Below, piece after piece: positions 50,612 to 59,410 of a stretch of DNA of 64,000 nucleotides (position 1 is its first letter; every line of letters starts with the position of its first letter). The position numbers and the translations under genes were made by a program. Source of the DNA: DRPN01 sp964599235 (lineage in GTDB: Bacteria; Bacteroidota; Bacteroidia; Bacteroidales; VadinHA17); assembly GCA_964599235.1 (NCBI GenBank), contig CAZRDX010000052.1, forward strand, positions 124,001-188,000, written 5' to 3'. A model generated the notes under the pieces. The model ran no database searches. It saw only the letters and a list, made by a program, of their open reading frames with translations, and was not told where the DNA came from.

Positions 50612-52286
50612 AGTCGATCCAGTACTGCCGGATGGTGCTCTTGATCTCCTTGTGCAGAATAAGCAACCCCATCAGGTTGGGCACCGCCATGATGACGATG
50701 GTGATGTAAGAGAGTGCCCACACGATCGTGGTATCGGTGAAAGAAGCGAAGAAGAAGGCAATGATGTAGATGATGCGGTAAAACTTCACCGACCGCGGCC
50801 CGAAGAGGAAGGTCATGGCCCTCCCGCCATAGTACGACCATGAGATGGCCGTGGAGAAGGCGAAGAGCAACAGGCCGATGGAGACGATGTACTGACCGTA
50901 GTCGCCCAGGAAGCTCTGCTTGAACGCTTCGGTGGTGAGGGGGGCACTGTGCAGGAGGGAGCGGCCCGTGATCACCACCCCCGCCTTGTCGATCTCCACC
51001 ACGCCGTTCTCCACAGGGATGGTGCCGGTATAGGGCCGGCCGTCCTTCGTGACCCGCACATCCTCGGCGATCGACTGTGAGTTGAGCAGCGTGAGCGTGT
51101 CGACGATGCGGCCGTCGACGACATGCACCTCGCCGGTGTAGAGGGGCGGGGTCTCCTGGTTGTTGAACATCTTGAACAGCTCCTGCCGGTCGTGGGGGTC
51201 CTTGTCGTCGTACACCCTGGCCAGCATCACCATGTCGGCTTTCTGGAAGGTGTTCTCGTATTTCTCATGCCAGGCTCCCGAGGCCAGCAGCACCAGGCCG
51301 GTGAGGGTGCAGATGATGATGGTGTCGATGAAGGGTTCGAGGATGGCCACCAGGCCTTCGGACACCGGCTCATGGGCGCGGGCGGCCGAGTGGGCGATGG
51401 GCGCGGAGCCCTGGCCCGCCTCGTTGGAGAAAAGACCGCGGTTGACCCCCTTGTTGAAGGCAAAGGCGAAACTCGCCCCCAGGAAGCCCCCTACCGCCGC
51501 CGTGCCGGTGAAGACATCGCGGAAAATGGAGATGAACGAGGGGATGACGTTGTCGTAATGGGTGACCAGCACGGCCAACGCCCCCAGGAAGTAGAAGATG
51601 GCCATCACGGGCACAAGCGTCGAGGTCACCTTGGCGATCCGTTTGATGCCGCCCAGGATCACCAACGCCAGCAGGACGGCCAGGATCGCCCCCGAGACGA
51701 TCTGCTTGACATGAAAGGAGGAATAGAGGGCGTTGGAGATGCTGTTGATCTGGGGCAGGCTGCCCGTGCCAAAAGAGGAGAGGATGGTGGCCAGGGCGAA
51801 GAAGATGCCCAGCCAGGTGCCCGTACGGATCACCTTACCGCTGGGCAGGCGGATGTTCAGCCTTTTCTTCATGTAGTACATCGGCCCGCCGGAGATGGTA
51901 CCGTCGGGGAGGATGTCACGGTATTTGTGCGAGATGGTCACCTCGACGAACTTGGTGGTCATCCCCACCAAGGCGGTGGCCAGCATCCAGAAGAGGGCCG
52001 CAGGACCGCCGATGTGGATGGCCAGCGCCACGCCGGCAATGTTGCCCGTGCCCACCGTGCCCGACAAGGCCGTGGACAAAGCCTGGAAATGACTGGCATC
52101 GCCGATGTCGGTATCCTTGTCGTACTTGCCTCTCACCACCCGCACCGCAAAACGGAAATACCTGAACTGCGGGAACTTCAGATAGAACGTGAAGAACAGG
52201 CCTGTACCCAACAGGAGGAAAACGAACCACTGGCTTCCTCCCAGATACTGGTTGAGATACTCCAGGAACTCCTTTACCTGCTGCAT
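50574..52286 (-). CDS. AGCS-family alanine/glycine:cation symporter with large soluble insert
   Basis: 570 residues. Core motifs of sodium:alanine/glycine symporters: ALSGTVGTGNIAGVALAI, KYRDILPDGTISGGPMYYM, FNKGVNRGLFSNEAGQGSAPIAHSAA. Family members are usually about 450-480 residues; here ~95 extra residues (KADMVMLARVYDDKDP to LTTEAFKQSF) sit between late helices and carry beta-rich charged sequence. Probably sodium-driven amino-acid uptake; the insert's role is unknown. Confidence 0.9.
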   Translation of the reverse strand: MQQVKEFLEYLNQYLGGSQWFVFLLLGTGLFFTFYLKFPQFRYFRFAVRVVRGKYDKDTDIGDASHFQALSTALSGTVGTGNIAGVALAIHIGGPAALFWMLATALVGMTTKFVEVTISHKYRDILPDGTISGGPMYYMKKRLNIRLPSGKVIRTGTWLGIFFALATILSSFGTGSLPQINSISNALYSSFHVKQIVSGAILAVLLALVILGGIKRIAKVTSTLVPVMAIFYFLGALAVLVTHYDNVIPSFISIFRDVFTGTAAVGGFLGASFAFAFNKGVNRGLFSNEAGQGSAPIAHSAARAHEPVSEGLVAILEPFIDTIIICTLTGLVLLASGAWHEKYENTFQKADMVMLARVYDDKDPHDRQELFKMFNNQETPPLYTGEVHVVDGRIVDTLTLLNSQSIAEDVRVTKDGRPYTGTIPVENGVVEIDKAGVVITGRSLLHSAPLTTEAFKQSFLGDYGQYIVSIGLLLFAFSTAISWSYYGGRAMTFLFGPRSVKFYRIIYIIAFFFASFTDTTIVWALSYITIVIMAVPNLMGLLILHKEIKSTIRQYWIDFKREHPGEWTPE

Positions 52287-52413
52287 GCCGGACGTTTTAG
52301 GGTTGACACGGGAACAACGGGGAACAAATTTAAGAATATTGTGACAAGATGAAAGAAAGGCTGCGCTTTTGCCCGGAACGACGGCGGGACGGTAAAAATC
52401 AGGGCGGGCAGGC

Positions 52414-52444
52414 TTGGATATGAGGAAGCCTTTTTATACTTTTG
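52414..52444 (+). promoter_or_regulatory. Promoter of tRNA-Ser
   Basis: TTG (52414-52416), 20-nt spacer, TACTTTTG (52437-52444): a good match to the Bacteroidota TTG-N19-21-TAnnTTTG promoter. It ends 42 nt before the mature tRNA. Confidence 0.65.
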
Positions 52445-52486
52445 CGGTGCTCCGGAGGGGGATCATCCCGCCGTGAGCAGACATCA

Positions 52487-52576
<90 letters not shown>

Positions 52577-52585
52577 AAGGCAACG

Positions 52586-52610
52586 AAACCCCGTGATCAC
52601 GGGGTTTTTT
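52586..52610. terminator. Bidirectional intrinsic terminator after tRNA-Ser
   Basis: An 11-bp perfect stem with no unpaired loop bases (ACCCCGTGATCACGGGGT core) followed by TTT. It also serves the convergent GH8 gene that starts its 3' end at 52615. Confidence 0.8.
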
Positions 52611-52614
52611 CTTT

Positions 52615-54123
52615 TCATTCCTTGACCACTTTCCGCACAGTGAGGTGTGGTCCGTCGCGCAGGACCACGAGGTAGATGCCGGAGGACCAGCTGCTGAGGT
52701 CAAGCTTCCACCGGGCTCCATTCATTTTTCTTTCCAGGAGCGTCTGTCCGGTGAGGGTGGTGATGGCAAGGGTCCTGTGGCTGTTCTTTCCGTCGTTCGT
52801 GAGGATGGTGAGGGGTCCGCGGGTCACCGTGGGCCAAATCTTCAGGGCGGACGACGAGGCCGTCAGCGGCAGCCGGGCCGCAGGAAGCTCAGCGGCGGGG
52901 GCCCAGGCGTTGCCCGAGAGGACCAGCAGAGCCAGCATGCTGAGCGTGGCTGAATAATACTCATCGAGTGCGTTCTCCTTTGTGATATCGTCGTACAGGG
53001 CATCGAGCCATCCTGGATGGAGCGTGTCGAGCATGGCCCCCACGGCCAGGGGGGCTGAGAAGGCTGCATCGTGCCAGTCGTACAGAGGGGTTCCGTCGAG
53101 GCGGTAGCCGCTGGAGAGGCGTGTCACCTCGCCCCCACAGCGCTCCCTCACACCGGCGGTGAGCGACAGGGCGATGCGCCGCGCCTGTGCGTCGCCCGTC
53201 ATCAGCCAGGCCACACCCAGACGCCACGGCACACGACAAGCATTGTAATAGTAGTCGCCGTCGTGATCACCCTCCAGGAAGCCGGGGGCGGCAGGGGCAG
53301 GAGCACCGTCGAGGCCGGTGATGAAATCGGGCACCAGCCCGGTGACCGGAGCATAAGCGTGCTGCACACGCTCCAGCAGAGCCAGGGAGCTGTCCGCCAC
53401 CCGCTGCCACAGGGTGTCGCCCGTGAACCGGAAGAAAAGACGGAAATGACCGGGCATGATATCCGAGGTGCGCAGGGCGTGATAGTAACCCGGCGAAGAG
53501 GGGTCGCACCAGTCACCCAGCAGAGGCGTGCAGGCGACAGGATGGATCTCATCCCCGGCGATGGCGGCCAGCAGGGCACGTGCCTCCTCCAGGTAGTCGA
53601 TCCCGCCGTCGCTGCCCCACTGCTCATGCGCCATCAGCAGGGCCATGGCAATGTCCAGATCACCATCGGTGGCAGCATCGTCATCACCGGAAGGCGGATC
53701 ATGACAGGTGACCTGCTGCCAGTCCATCAGACGAGGATTGAGACGACTGGGATGAGCCCGGCTGAAACGGTACAGCCCGTCGAAGATCCGGTGCGCATCC
53801 GGATCGTACCCCGCCATCATCACCACGATCATCATCCCATAGCCCGTACCTTCCGAGACATTGATGGCCTCGTCACCGAAATACACATAGTACTGGGAGG
53901 TGTCGTCACAGTCGTTGCGCAGATATATCTTCTTCCAGGCATCATAATATGCTGCTGCCTGAGCATCCAGCTGCTCCTGCGTGTAACCGGACGGTCGGAT
54001 ATGAGCAGCATATTCCGTGTGGTTCGGAAAAGGATGTGCCGGCGACTGAGCCACCCCTACCCTGCCCTGCAGTGAGAAAGAAATACACGCCGCTGCGATC
54101 CATAGAAAGAAAACATGCTTCAT
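52615..54123 (-). CDS. GH8 glycosidase with T9SS C-terminal sorting domain
   Basis: 502 residues, signal peptide (FFLWIAAACISFSLQG). GH8 (alpha/alpha)6 barrel: catalytic Glu in VSEGTGYGMM, the central DGDLDIAMALLMAHEQWG, LGDWCDPSSPGY. GH8 covers endo-beta-1,4-glucanases, licheninases, chitosanases and xylanases; the exact type cannot be separated here. Residues ~430-502 (LKIWPTVTRGPLTIL, SSGIYLVVLRDGPHLTVRK) look like a type A T9SS sorting tail, so it is secreted through type IX secretion. Confidence 0.88.
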   Translation of the reverse strand: MKHVFFLWIAAACISFSLQGRVGVAQSPAHPFPNHTEYAAHIRPSGYTQEQLDAQAAAYYDAWKKIYLRNDCDDTSQYYVYFGDEAINVSEGTGYGMMIVVMMAGYDPDAHRIFDGLYRFSRAHPSRLNPRLMDWQQVTCHDPPSGDDDAATDGDLDIAMALLMAHEQWGSDGGIDYLEEARALLAAIAGDEIHPVACTPLLGDWCDPSSPGYYHALRTSDIMPGHFRLFFRFTGDTLWQRVADSSLALLERVQHAYAPVTGLVPDFITGLDGAPAPAAPGFLEGDHDGDYYYNACRVPWRLGVAWLMTGDAQARRIALSLTAGVRERCGGEVTRLSSGYRLDGTPLYDWHDAAFSAPLAVGAMLDTLHPGWLDALYDDITKENALDEYYSATLSMLALLVLSGNAWAPAAELPAARLPLTASSSALKIWPTVTRGPLTILTNDGKNSHRTLAITTLTGQTLLERKMNGARWKLDLSSWSSGIYLVVLRDGPHLTVRKVVKE

Positions 54124-54188
54124 GATACCATGGTTTGTCGTTCTCTGCCGGTCATGAAGATCATCGCATCAACCCGCTTCAGGAATGA

Positions 54189-54461
54189 TCAGGAAAAACC
54201 ACCCCAAAGTACCAGGAGGACAAAACACAAAAGCGCCACATTGACCGAGACCAGCCATACCAAATAAAGTGTCCCCGTTCTGCCGTGCACCTTTTTTGTC
54301 AAATGCTTGTATCTTTCAATGTATTTGAAGATGAAAAAGTTGATCAGGACAAAAGGTTTCGTTCCCTGATCATTCTCTTTCAGATAAGCATGAATCCTTA
54401 CGGTTGATCCGATAAAAAAGACCACGGCGGTTGTTCCCAGGAGGATCAGGAGAGTATGCAT
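54189..54461 (-). CDS. Small hypothetical membrane protein, two helices
   Basis: 90 residues; helices TLLILLGTTAVVFFIGSTV and LYLVWLVSVNVALLCFVLLVLW with a basic middle (KYIERYKHLTKKVHGRTG). No recognised family. It is not in an operon with either neighbour by spacing. The 197-bp gap that follows before GH5 has no clear element. Confidence 0.6.
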   Translation of the reverse strand: MHTLLILLGTTAVVFFIGSTVRIHAYLKENDQGTKPFVLINFFIFKYIERYKHLTKKVHGRTGTLYLVWLVSVNVALLCFVLLVLWGGFS

Positions 54462-54658
54462 TGTTTCGGAACTTTTCGTAAGACATTAATGAACATTTCC
54501 TCAAGTAAAAAAGAGCTGTTCCTTTTTGTAAATGTACTATAATCCAAAAAGATAAAAAAACATCCGGCGTTGGAACATGAAAAACGGTCTGGGGCCGCTG
54601 AGTGCCGCTATTGCTATTTTCTTTATTTTTATTGCCTCAGTAAAAACAACTCGGGGCC

Positions 54659-56170
54659 ATGAGAGTCATTTTTGTTTCCGTTTTATTGTTATTTCTGCAT
54701 GTTCTTTCGTCACCCGGTCAGCTCACGCCGCAGGAGGCTCAGGAGCGTCTGGGTCGTGGCATCAATCTGGGCAACACGCTGGAGCCGCCCTACGAAGGGG
54801 GCTGGAACAATCCTCCGGCCGAGGAGCGATATTTTGATGCATACAAGGAGGCGGGTTTTTCCACTGTACGTATTCCTGTACGGTGGGACAAGCACACTGC
54901 AGCCACGGCGCCATACACCATTCAGAACAGCTGGCTCGATCGGGTGGAAGAGGTGGCCGACTGGGGGTTGGAGCGCGGGATGTTCGTGATCATCAACGCC
55001 CATCATGAGGAATGGCTCAAGAGCAATTACGAGAGTGCCGACACTCTGGCCCGTTTTGTGGCCATCTGGCGCCAGGTGGCAGAGCGCTTCAAGGACAAGA
55101 GCGACAGTCTGCTGTTCGAGATCATCAACGAGCCTTACGGGATGACCATCGAACAGGTCGACGAGCTCAACGACACCATCCTGAAAGTGATCCGTGAGAG
55201 CAATCCCACCCGTATCGTCATCTATTCAGGTTACCGCTGGTCGAACTCGGAAGAGCTGATGCAGGCCCGTATCCCGGACGATCCCTACATCATGGGTTAT
55301 TTCCATTCCTACAATCCGTGGTCGTTCGCCGGCCAGGGCAACGGCACCTGGGGTACCCTGAGTGACAGGAACCAGATACGAGACAAGTTCCAGACCGTAG
55401 GCCAGTGGGCCCGCGACCACGGTGTCTCGATCATGATCAGCGAGTTCGGAGCCATGAACGGTTGTGAATTCAACTCCCGCATGCAACACTATTTCGTCTA
55501 TGTCCAGAACAGCCTCAGGCAACATATCCCTTTCATGGCGTGGGACGACGGGGGCCAGTTCTGTATCCTGTGCCGCAGCAGCAACACCTGGTTCATCATC
55601 AAGGACATCCTCATCTACACCACCCTGGAGAGCCCCGACTGGTTCAAAGCAGAAGAGAGCGGCGAAGGGGTCCACCTCACCTGGATGAACATGGGCGAGT
55701 ACGACACGCTCATCCTGGAGCGGGGTCCGTCGGTCAGTACCATAGAACCGCTCCTCGGACTCTCTCCCACAGCCACCGCCTGGGTCGACTCTACGGCCAT
55801 ACAGGGCTATAACTACTACCGTCTGAAAGCCTACCTCCACGATACGGTTTTCACCTATTCCTATCCGGTCCGTGTTTATCATACCCCCGCCACCATGGTG
55901 GTTTCCCCGGATGCGACCGGCCTGCACCTTTATCCCAACCCTCCAAAGGAAGGAACGATCTACCTGGATACCGGTGATCTGCCCGCAGGCATCCCATGCT
56001 CCTGGGAACTTTTTGACATGAAGGGACAGTCCGTGGCTTCCGGTACTTTCGTCACATGTGAAGGAGATATTGAACTCAACCCTTTGCCTGGGAAATTGAC
56101 CGCCGGAACCTATCTCTTCCTGTTGCATGAAACGCGACGTACACATACCCTTCGTCTTGTAGTGGATTGA
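54659..56170 (+). CDS. GH5 endo-beta-glycanase with T9SS C-terminal sorting domain
   Basis: 503 residues, signal peptide (FVSVLLLFLHVLSSPGQ). GH5 barrel: acid/base Glu in EIINEPYG (about residue 160), nucleophile Glu in ISEFGAMN (about 264), substrate histidines in INAHHEEW. Endoglucanase/mannanase-type specificity, likely cellulase-like. An Ig-like linker region (from ~345) and a T9SS tail (LHLYPNPPKEGTIYLDTG ... TAGTYLFLLHE) follow. The same secretion route as GH8, 0.6 kb away on the opposite strand. Confidence 0.9.
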   Translation: MRVIFVSVLLLFLHVLSSPGQLTPQEAQERLGRGINLGNTLEPPYEGGWNNPPAEERYFDAYKEAGFSTVRIPVRWDKHTAATAPYTIQNSWLDRVEEVADWGLERGMFVIINAHHEEWLKSNYESADTLARFVAIWRQVAERFKDKSDSLLFEIINEPYGMTIEQVDELNDTILKVIRESNPTRIVIYSGYRWSNSEELMQARIPDDPYIMGYFHSYNPWSFAGQGNGTWGTLSDRNQIRDKFQTVGQWARDHGVSIMISEFGAMNGCEFNSRMQHYFVYVQNSLRQHIPFMAWDDGGQFCILCRSSNTWFIIKDILIYTTLESPDWFKAEESGEGVHLTWMNMGEYDTLILERGPSVSTIEPLLGLSPTATAWVDSTAIQGYNYYRLKAYLHDTVFTYSYPVRVYHTPATMVVSPDATGLHLYPNPPKEGTIYLDTGDLPAGIPCSWELFDMKGQSVASGTFVTCEGDIELNPLPGKLTAGTYLFLLHETRRTHTLRLVVD

Positions 56171-56173
56171 GAG

Positions 56174-56203
56174 TTGGGCCATTTCATAAAATTTTTATTT
56201 TTG
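56174..56203 (+). promoter_or_regulatory. Full Bacteroidota-type promoter of fucP-like gene
   Basis: TTG (56174-56176), a 19-nt spacer, then TATTTTTG (56196-56203). ATG 56224 lies 20 nt after. One of the cleanest -33/-7 pairs in the window. Confidence 0.65.
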
Positions 56204-56223
56204 AGCTTCCAAAAAAGTACACC

Positions 56224-57564
56224 ATGAGCAGTGACCCAACCCTCTACCGGGGAGAGGACGACCGCGTGGTTCCCCGGGAATATCTGGTTCCGTTCATTCT
56301 GATCACCATTCTGTTCCCCTTGTGGGGTTTTGCCAACGATATCACCAACCCGCTGGTGGCCGCTTTCAAGACGGTGCTCGAGATCCCCAATGCGAAGGCG
56401 GCGCTGGTCCAGTTCGCCTTTTACGGGGGGTATGCCACGATGGCCATTCCGGCAGCACTGGTGGTGAAGAAATACTCGTATAAGACAGGCATCCTGATCG
56501 GTCTGGCCCTCTATGCCACAGGGGCTTTCCTTTTCTGGCCGGCGGCCCGGTATGAGATGTTCGGTTTTTTCCTGGTGGCCTACTACATCCTGACCTTTGG
56601 GCTGGCTTTTCTGGAAACGACAGCCAATCCGTACATTCTTTCGATGGGGAGTGAGAAGACGGCCACGCGGCGTCTCAACTTCGCCCAGGCGTTCAACCCC
56701 CTCGGATCGCTGCTGGGCATGCTGGTGGCCACCCACTTCATTCTGGCCTTGTTGCAGTCGGACGAGCGTGATGCCGCCGGCAACCTCATCTATCCCACCC
56801 TCGATGCTGCCGAGAAAGCGGCCATCCGCGCACACGACCTGGTGATCATCCGCGACCCTTACGTGGCCCTGGGCGTGGTGGTGCTCATCGTCTTCCTCAT
56901 CATCGCCTTCTACAACATGCCGAAGAACAAGAGCGAAGTACATACACCCACCCGCGAGATCTTCCGCCGGCTCTTCACCCTGCCTGAATACCGCAAATAC
57001 CGCGAGGGGGTCATCGCCCAGGTCTTCTACGTGGGGGTACAGATCATGTGCTGGACCTTCATCATCCAGTATGCCGAGCACCTGGGCTTTACCAAGGCAC
57101 AGGGGGAAGAGTTCAACATCATCGCCATGATCGTTTTCGTGAGCGGCCGTTTCATCGGCACCTGGCTGATGAAGTACATCGAACCGGGCAAGCTGCTTTT
57201 CCTCTTCGCAGTGGGGGGGATGATCACCATCATGGGGACGATCTTCATCCAGGGGATGCTGGGGCTATATTCCCTGATGGCCACGTCGCTTTTCATGTCG
57301 ATCATGTTCCCCACCATTTACGGCATCTCGCTGAAGGGGATGAACAACGACGACGCCAAGCTGGGTGCTGCCGGCCTGGTGATGGCCATTGTGGGCGGGG
57401 CCCTGATGCCGCCACTGCAGGGCAAGATCATCGACCTGGGGCAGGTAGGCCCTCTGCCGGCCGTCAACGCCTCGTTCATCCTGCCTTTTATCAGCTTCGT
57501 GGTGATCTCCATCTTCGGATACCGCACGTTCCGTATCCACCACGCCACCCCGGCCCGGGCATGA
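56224..57564 (+). CDS. FucP-like MFS sugar:H+ symporter
   Basis: 446 residues, 12 transmembrane helices. FucP group features: LFPLWGFANDITNPLV, GFATMAIPA-like GGYATMAIPAALVV, LETTANPYIL, FNPLGSLLGML. Imports L-fucose or a related monosaccharide (galactose/glucose in some family members). It follows the cellulase genes but is transcribed from its own promoter, and its transcript ends at the hairpin at 57626-57654. Confidence 0.9.
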   Translation: MSSDPTLYRGEDDRVVPREYLVPFILITILFPLWGFANDITNPLVAAFKTVLEIPNAKAALVQFAFYGGYATMAIPAALVVKKYSYKTGILIGLALYATGAFLFWPAARYEMFGFFLVAYYILTFGLAFLETTANPYILSMGSEKTATRRLNFAQAFNPLGSLLGMLVATHFILALLQSDERDAAGNLIYPTLDAAEKAAIRAHDLVIIRDPYVALGVVVLIVFLIIAFYNMPKNKSEVHTPTREIFRRLFTLPEYRKYREGVIAQVFYVGVQIMCWTFIIQYAEHLGFTKAQGEEFNIIAMIVFVSGRFIGTWLMKYIEPGKLLFLFAVGGMITIMGTIFIQGMLGLYSLMATSLFMSIMFPTIYGISLKGMNNDDAKLGAAGLVMAIVGGALMPPLQGKIIDLGQVGPLPAVNASFILPFISFVVISIFGYRTFRIHHATPARA

Positions 57565-57625
57565 AAGGGAAGAGAAAGGATCTTCCCTCCGTGAAAAGAT
57601 CACAGCAGACCCGGTTTTGTTCCGC

Positions 57626-57654
57626 ACCAGGAAAAAAAGAGTTTTTTTCCTGGT
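57626..57654 (+). terminator. Intrinsic terminator after fucP-like gene
   Basis: A perfect 13-bp stem (ACCAGGAAAAAAA with TTTTTTTCCTGGT) and a 3-nt loop. The T-run forms part of the stem and continues with CATTTTTT. Confidence 0.8.
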
Positions 57655-57707
57655 CATTTTTTCGCATATTTACACAAACAAAAACCTAACTTAAAAACTT
57701 CAAAACC

Positions 57708-58784
57708 ATGACAGAACAGAACGAACAAAAGGAAACACAGTCCGGTTTTTCCTTTGCGAAGATGATCGCGGACGCCAAAGGAGCTTTGCTAGACCCCAAA
57801 GGACATTTCTCCTCGATGGCGGTGACCGGCGGCCTGGGTGAACCGATCATCAAGGCTTTGATCTACGGTACTGTCGCAGGTGTTTTCAGTTTCATCTGGA
57901 GTGTGGCAGGACTGACGGCCATAGGAGGCGGAGGTCTGGGTTTCCTTACCGGCAATGTCGTGGGCATCGCCGCACTTTTCGGCAGCATTGTCGGTGCCCT
58001 CATCGCTCTTTTCATTGGCGGGGTGATCCTGCTCATCATTTCGGCCATCTGCAGCGGCACGACCGACTTTGAGGCCAACCTGCGGGTGACGTCCGACCTG
58101 ATGGTCCTGCTTCCCATCAAGGCGGCCTTGGGTTTTCTGGTGTTTCTGCCGGCCCTGCACACGCTGACGATGCTGGTAGCAAACCTCTACGGACTGTGGA
58201 TGCTTTTCCACGCCCTGAAGGGTGTTTTGCAGGCGAAGGCCGAGACTGCCAAGGTGATCACCCTGGTGCTGGCCGCCCTGTTGGTGATCTTCTCCCTTAT
58301 CGGCATGGCCACCCACCGAGCTGTCAAACACCTCGCCAACAGACAGGAAAAGATCCTGGAACAGTATACCAAAGCTGCTGAGGAGATCGCCAGGGAAGCC
58401 GGTGGCGAAGAAGCTGCCAAAGTGGTCCGTGAGGCCACTGAAGAGGCAGGGAACGGAACCATCATTGTGGTACTGGAAAAAGTGGATGGCACCACCATCA
58501 AAGGACCTGACGGGGAAGAAGTGAACAAAGCCCTCGAAGAGATGAAGAACGACAACGACGTGGTGATCCTCTCCCGCGGCGACAACGACTTCATCCAGGC
58601 CATGCGTTCCGGCGACGGCTATATTCTCCAGTACAAGGACGATCAGGGTCTTCACCAGTACGCCGGTTCCGACGGCCTGGCCAGCGAGTCGGTGGTGATC
58701 CGCTGCTTCTCCAGTTACAATGCCAACCCGACCGCATGGAAAATGACTCGCAGCCAGTTCGAATGGAAAGACGCCGAAGACTGA
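57708..58784 (+). CDS. Yip1-domain-like membrane protein with soluble C-terminal tail
   Basis: 358 residues. N-terminal ~200 residues have five helices in the Yip1/YIF1 layout (MIADAKGALLDPKGHFSSM, VGALIALFIGGVILLIISA, LGFLVFLPALHTLTMLVANLYG). The tail (~215-358) is charged: KHLANRQEKILEQYTKAAEEIAREAGGEEAAK coiled-coil, then a repeated beta-rich region (VEKVDGTTIKGPDGEE; DNDVVILSRGDNDF). The Yip1 fold is found in bacterial proteins of unknown role. A terminator follows at 58811. Confidence 0.7.
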   Translation: MTEQNEQKETQSGFSFAKMIADAKGALLDPKGHFSSMAVTGGLGEPIIKALIYGTVAGVFSFIWSVAGLTAIGGGGLGFLTGNVVGIAALFGSIVGALIALFIGGVILLIISAICSGTTDFEANLRVTSDLMVLLPIKAALGFLVFLPALHTLTMLVANLYGLWMLFHALKGVLQAKAETAKVITLVLAALLVIFSLIGMATHRAVKHLANRQEKILEQYTKAAEEIAREAGGEEAAKVVREATEEAGNGTIIVVLEKVDGTTIKGPDGEEVNKALEEMKNDNDVVILSRGDNDFIQAMRSGDGYILQYKDDQGLHQYAGSDGLASESVVIRCFSSYNANPTAWKMTRSQFEWKDAED

Positions 58785-58810
58785 ACCTGTAAAAAAACGA
58801 ACCAAGAAAG

Positions 58811-58836
58811 GGTCCGGAAATTCCGGACCTTTTTTG
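58811..58836 (+). terminator. Intrinsic terminator after the Yip1-like gene
   Basis: GGTCCGG and CCGGACC form a stem around AAATT, followed by T6. It lies 27 bp after the stop at 58784. Confidence 0.85.
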
Positions 58837-59006
58837 TTCCTTTCCCTGACAGCCATCTTTTCAGCCCATTTGATCCAAAGTGCTCATTTACTTGCCTCCT
58901 CCCTCTCAAAAACACCAACCTCCGGATCAACTTCAGCCTGACCCTCTCGCCCGGAAATACCACAAATAGCTAACACTCTGATCGTTACGCAAACTTTTCA
59001 AATATC

Positions 59007-59038
59007 CTACGTAGGATCCTACGTAGAACCCTACGTAG
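59007..59038. promoter_or_regulatory. Three-copy CTACGTAG array, 12-bp period, upstream of the porin
   Basis: CTACGTAG begins at 59007, 59019 and 59031. The first two with their spacer form the perfect 20-bp palindrome CTACGTAGGATCCTACGTAG. Same copy number, unit and spacing as the array at 39403-39434. Lies in a 626-bp gene-free region (58785-59410), about 370 bp before the porin start. Confidence 0.6.
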
Positions 59039-59206
59039 ATAATATTTCTTTTCACATTATTTGTTCAGCTTTTTACAGCATTCTCAAAAACTTACTTTTC
59101 AAAACTTTGAACACAACTACGGATCATTCTTTTCGCCCTCCCGTATCAGGCGGGGCTTTCCGGGACGGCGAGGTGGCGATCATCTTTTTTGGGGGTCCGA
59201 AGCATC

Positions 59207-59330
59207 TTTTTCCTTAGGCGACAGACTGGGGTGAAAGACCGGCCACCGGAAGCTTTTGTCGCCATGACCTGGCGAGAGGGACTTCTTCCTAAGGAAGGTG
59301 AAGGGTGTAGGTCCGGTCCGGTCAAAAAAC
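59207..59330. other. Long-range inverted-repeat element (possible structured RNA or palindromic repeat)
   Basis: CCTTAGG at 59212-59218 pairs with CCTAAGG at 59288-59294 (extended by A/T and G-T pairs to ~11 bp). Between them CGACA (59219-59223) pairs with TGTCG (59257-59261), and smaller hairpins fit (CCGG/CCGG near 59239-59249; GCC/GGC at 59261-59273). It ends near repeated GGTCCGGTCCGGTC. No convincing ORF covers it on either strand. Confidence 0.4.
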
Positions 59331-59410
59331 ATAAAGCTCATGCCGGGCATTCTCAGCGCTGTCCTGCTCTTTTCCGTTTGTCTTTCGTTCAACTTTTCCT
59401 AACTTTCGGC

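Noticed and set aside
54577..54837. 86-codon ORF with a signal-like start overlapping the GH5 start
   Set aside because: Different frame from GH5, runs into its coding region; the GH5 signal peptide and catalytic motifs are in the other frame.
59180..59392. 70-codon minus-strand ORF in the region upstream of the porin
   Set aside because: Overlaps the inverted-repeat element; composition looks like translation of structured non-coding DNA.
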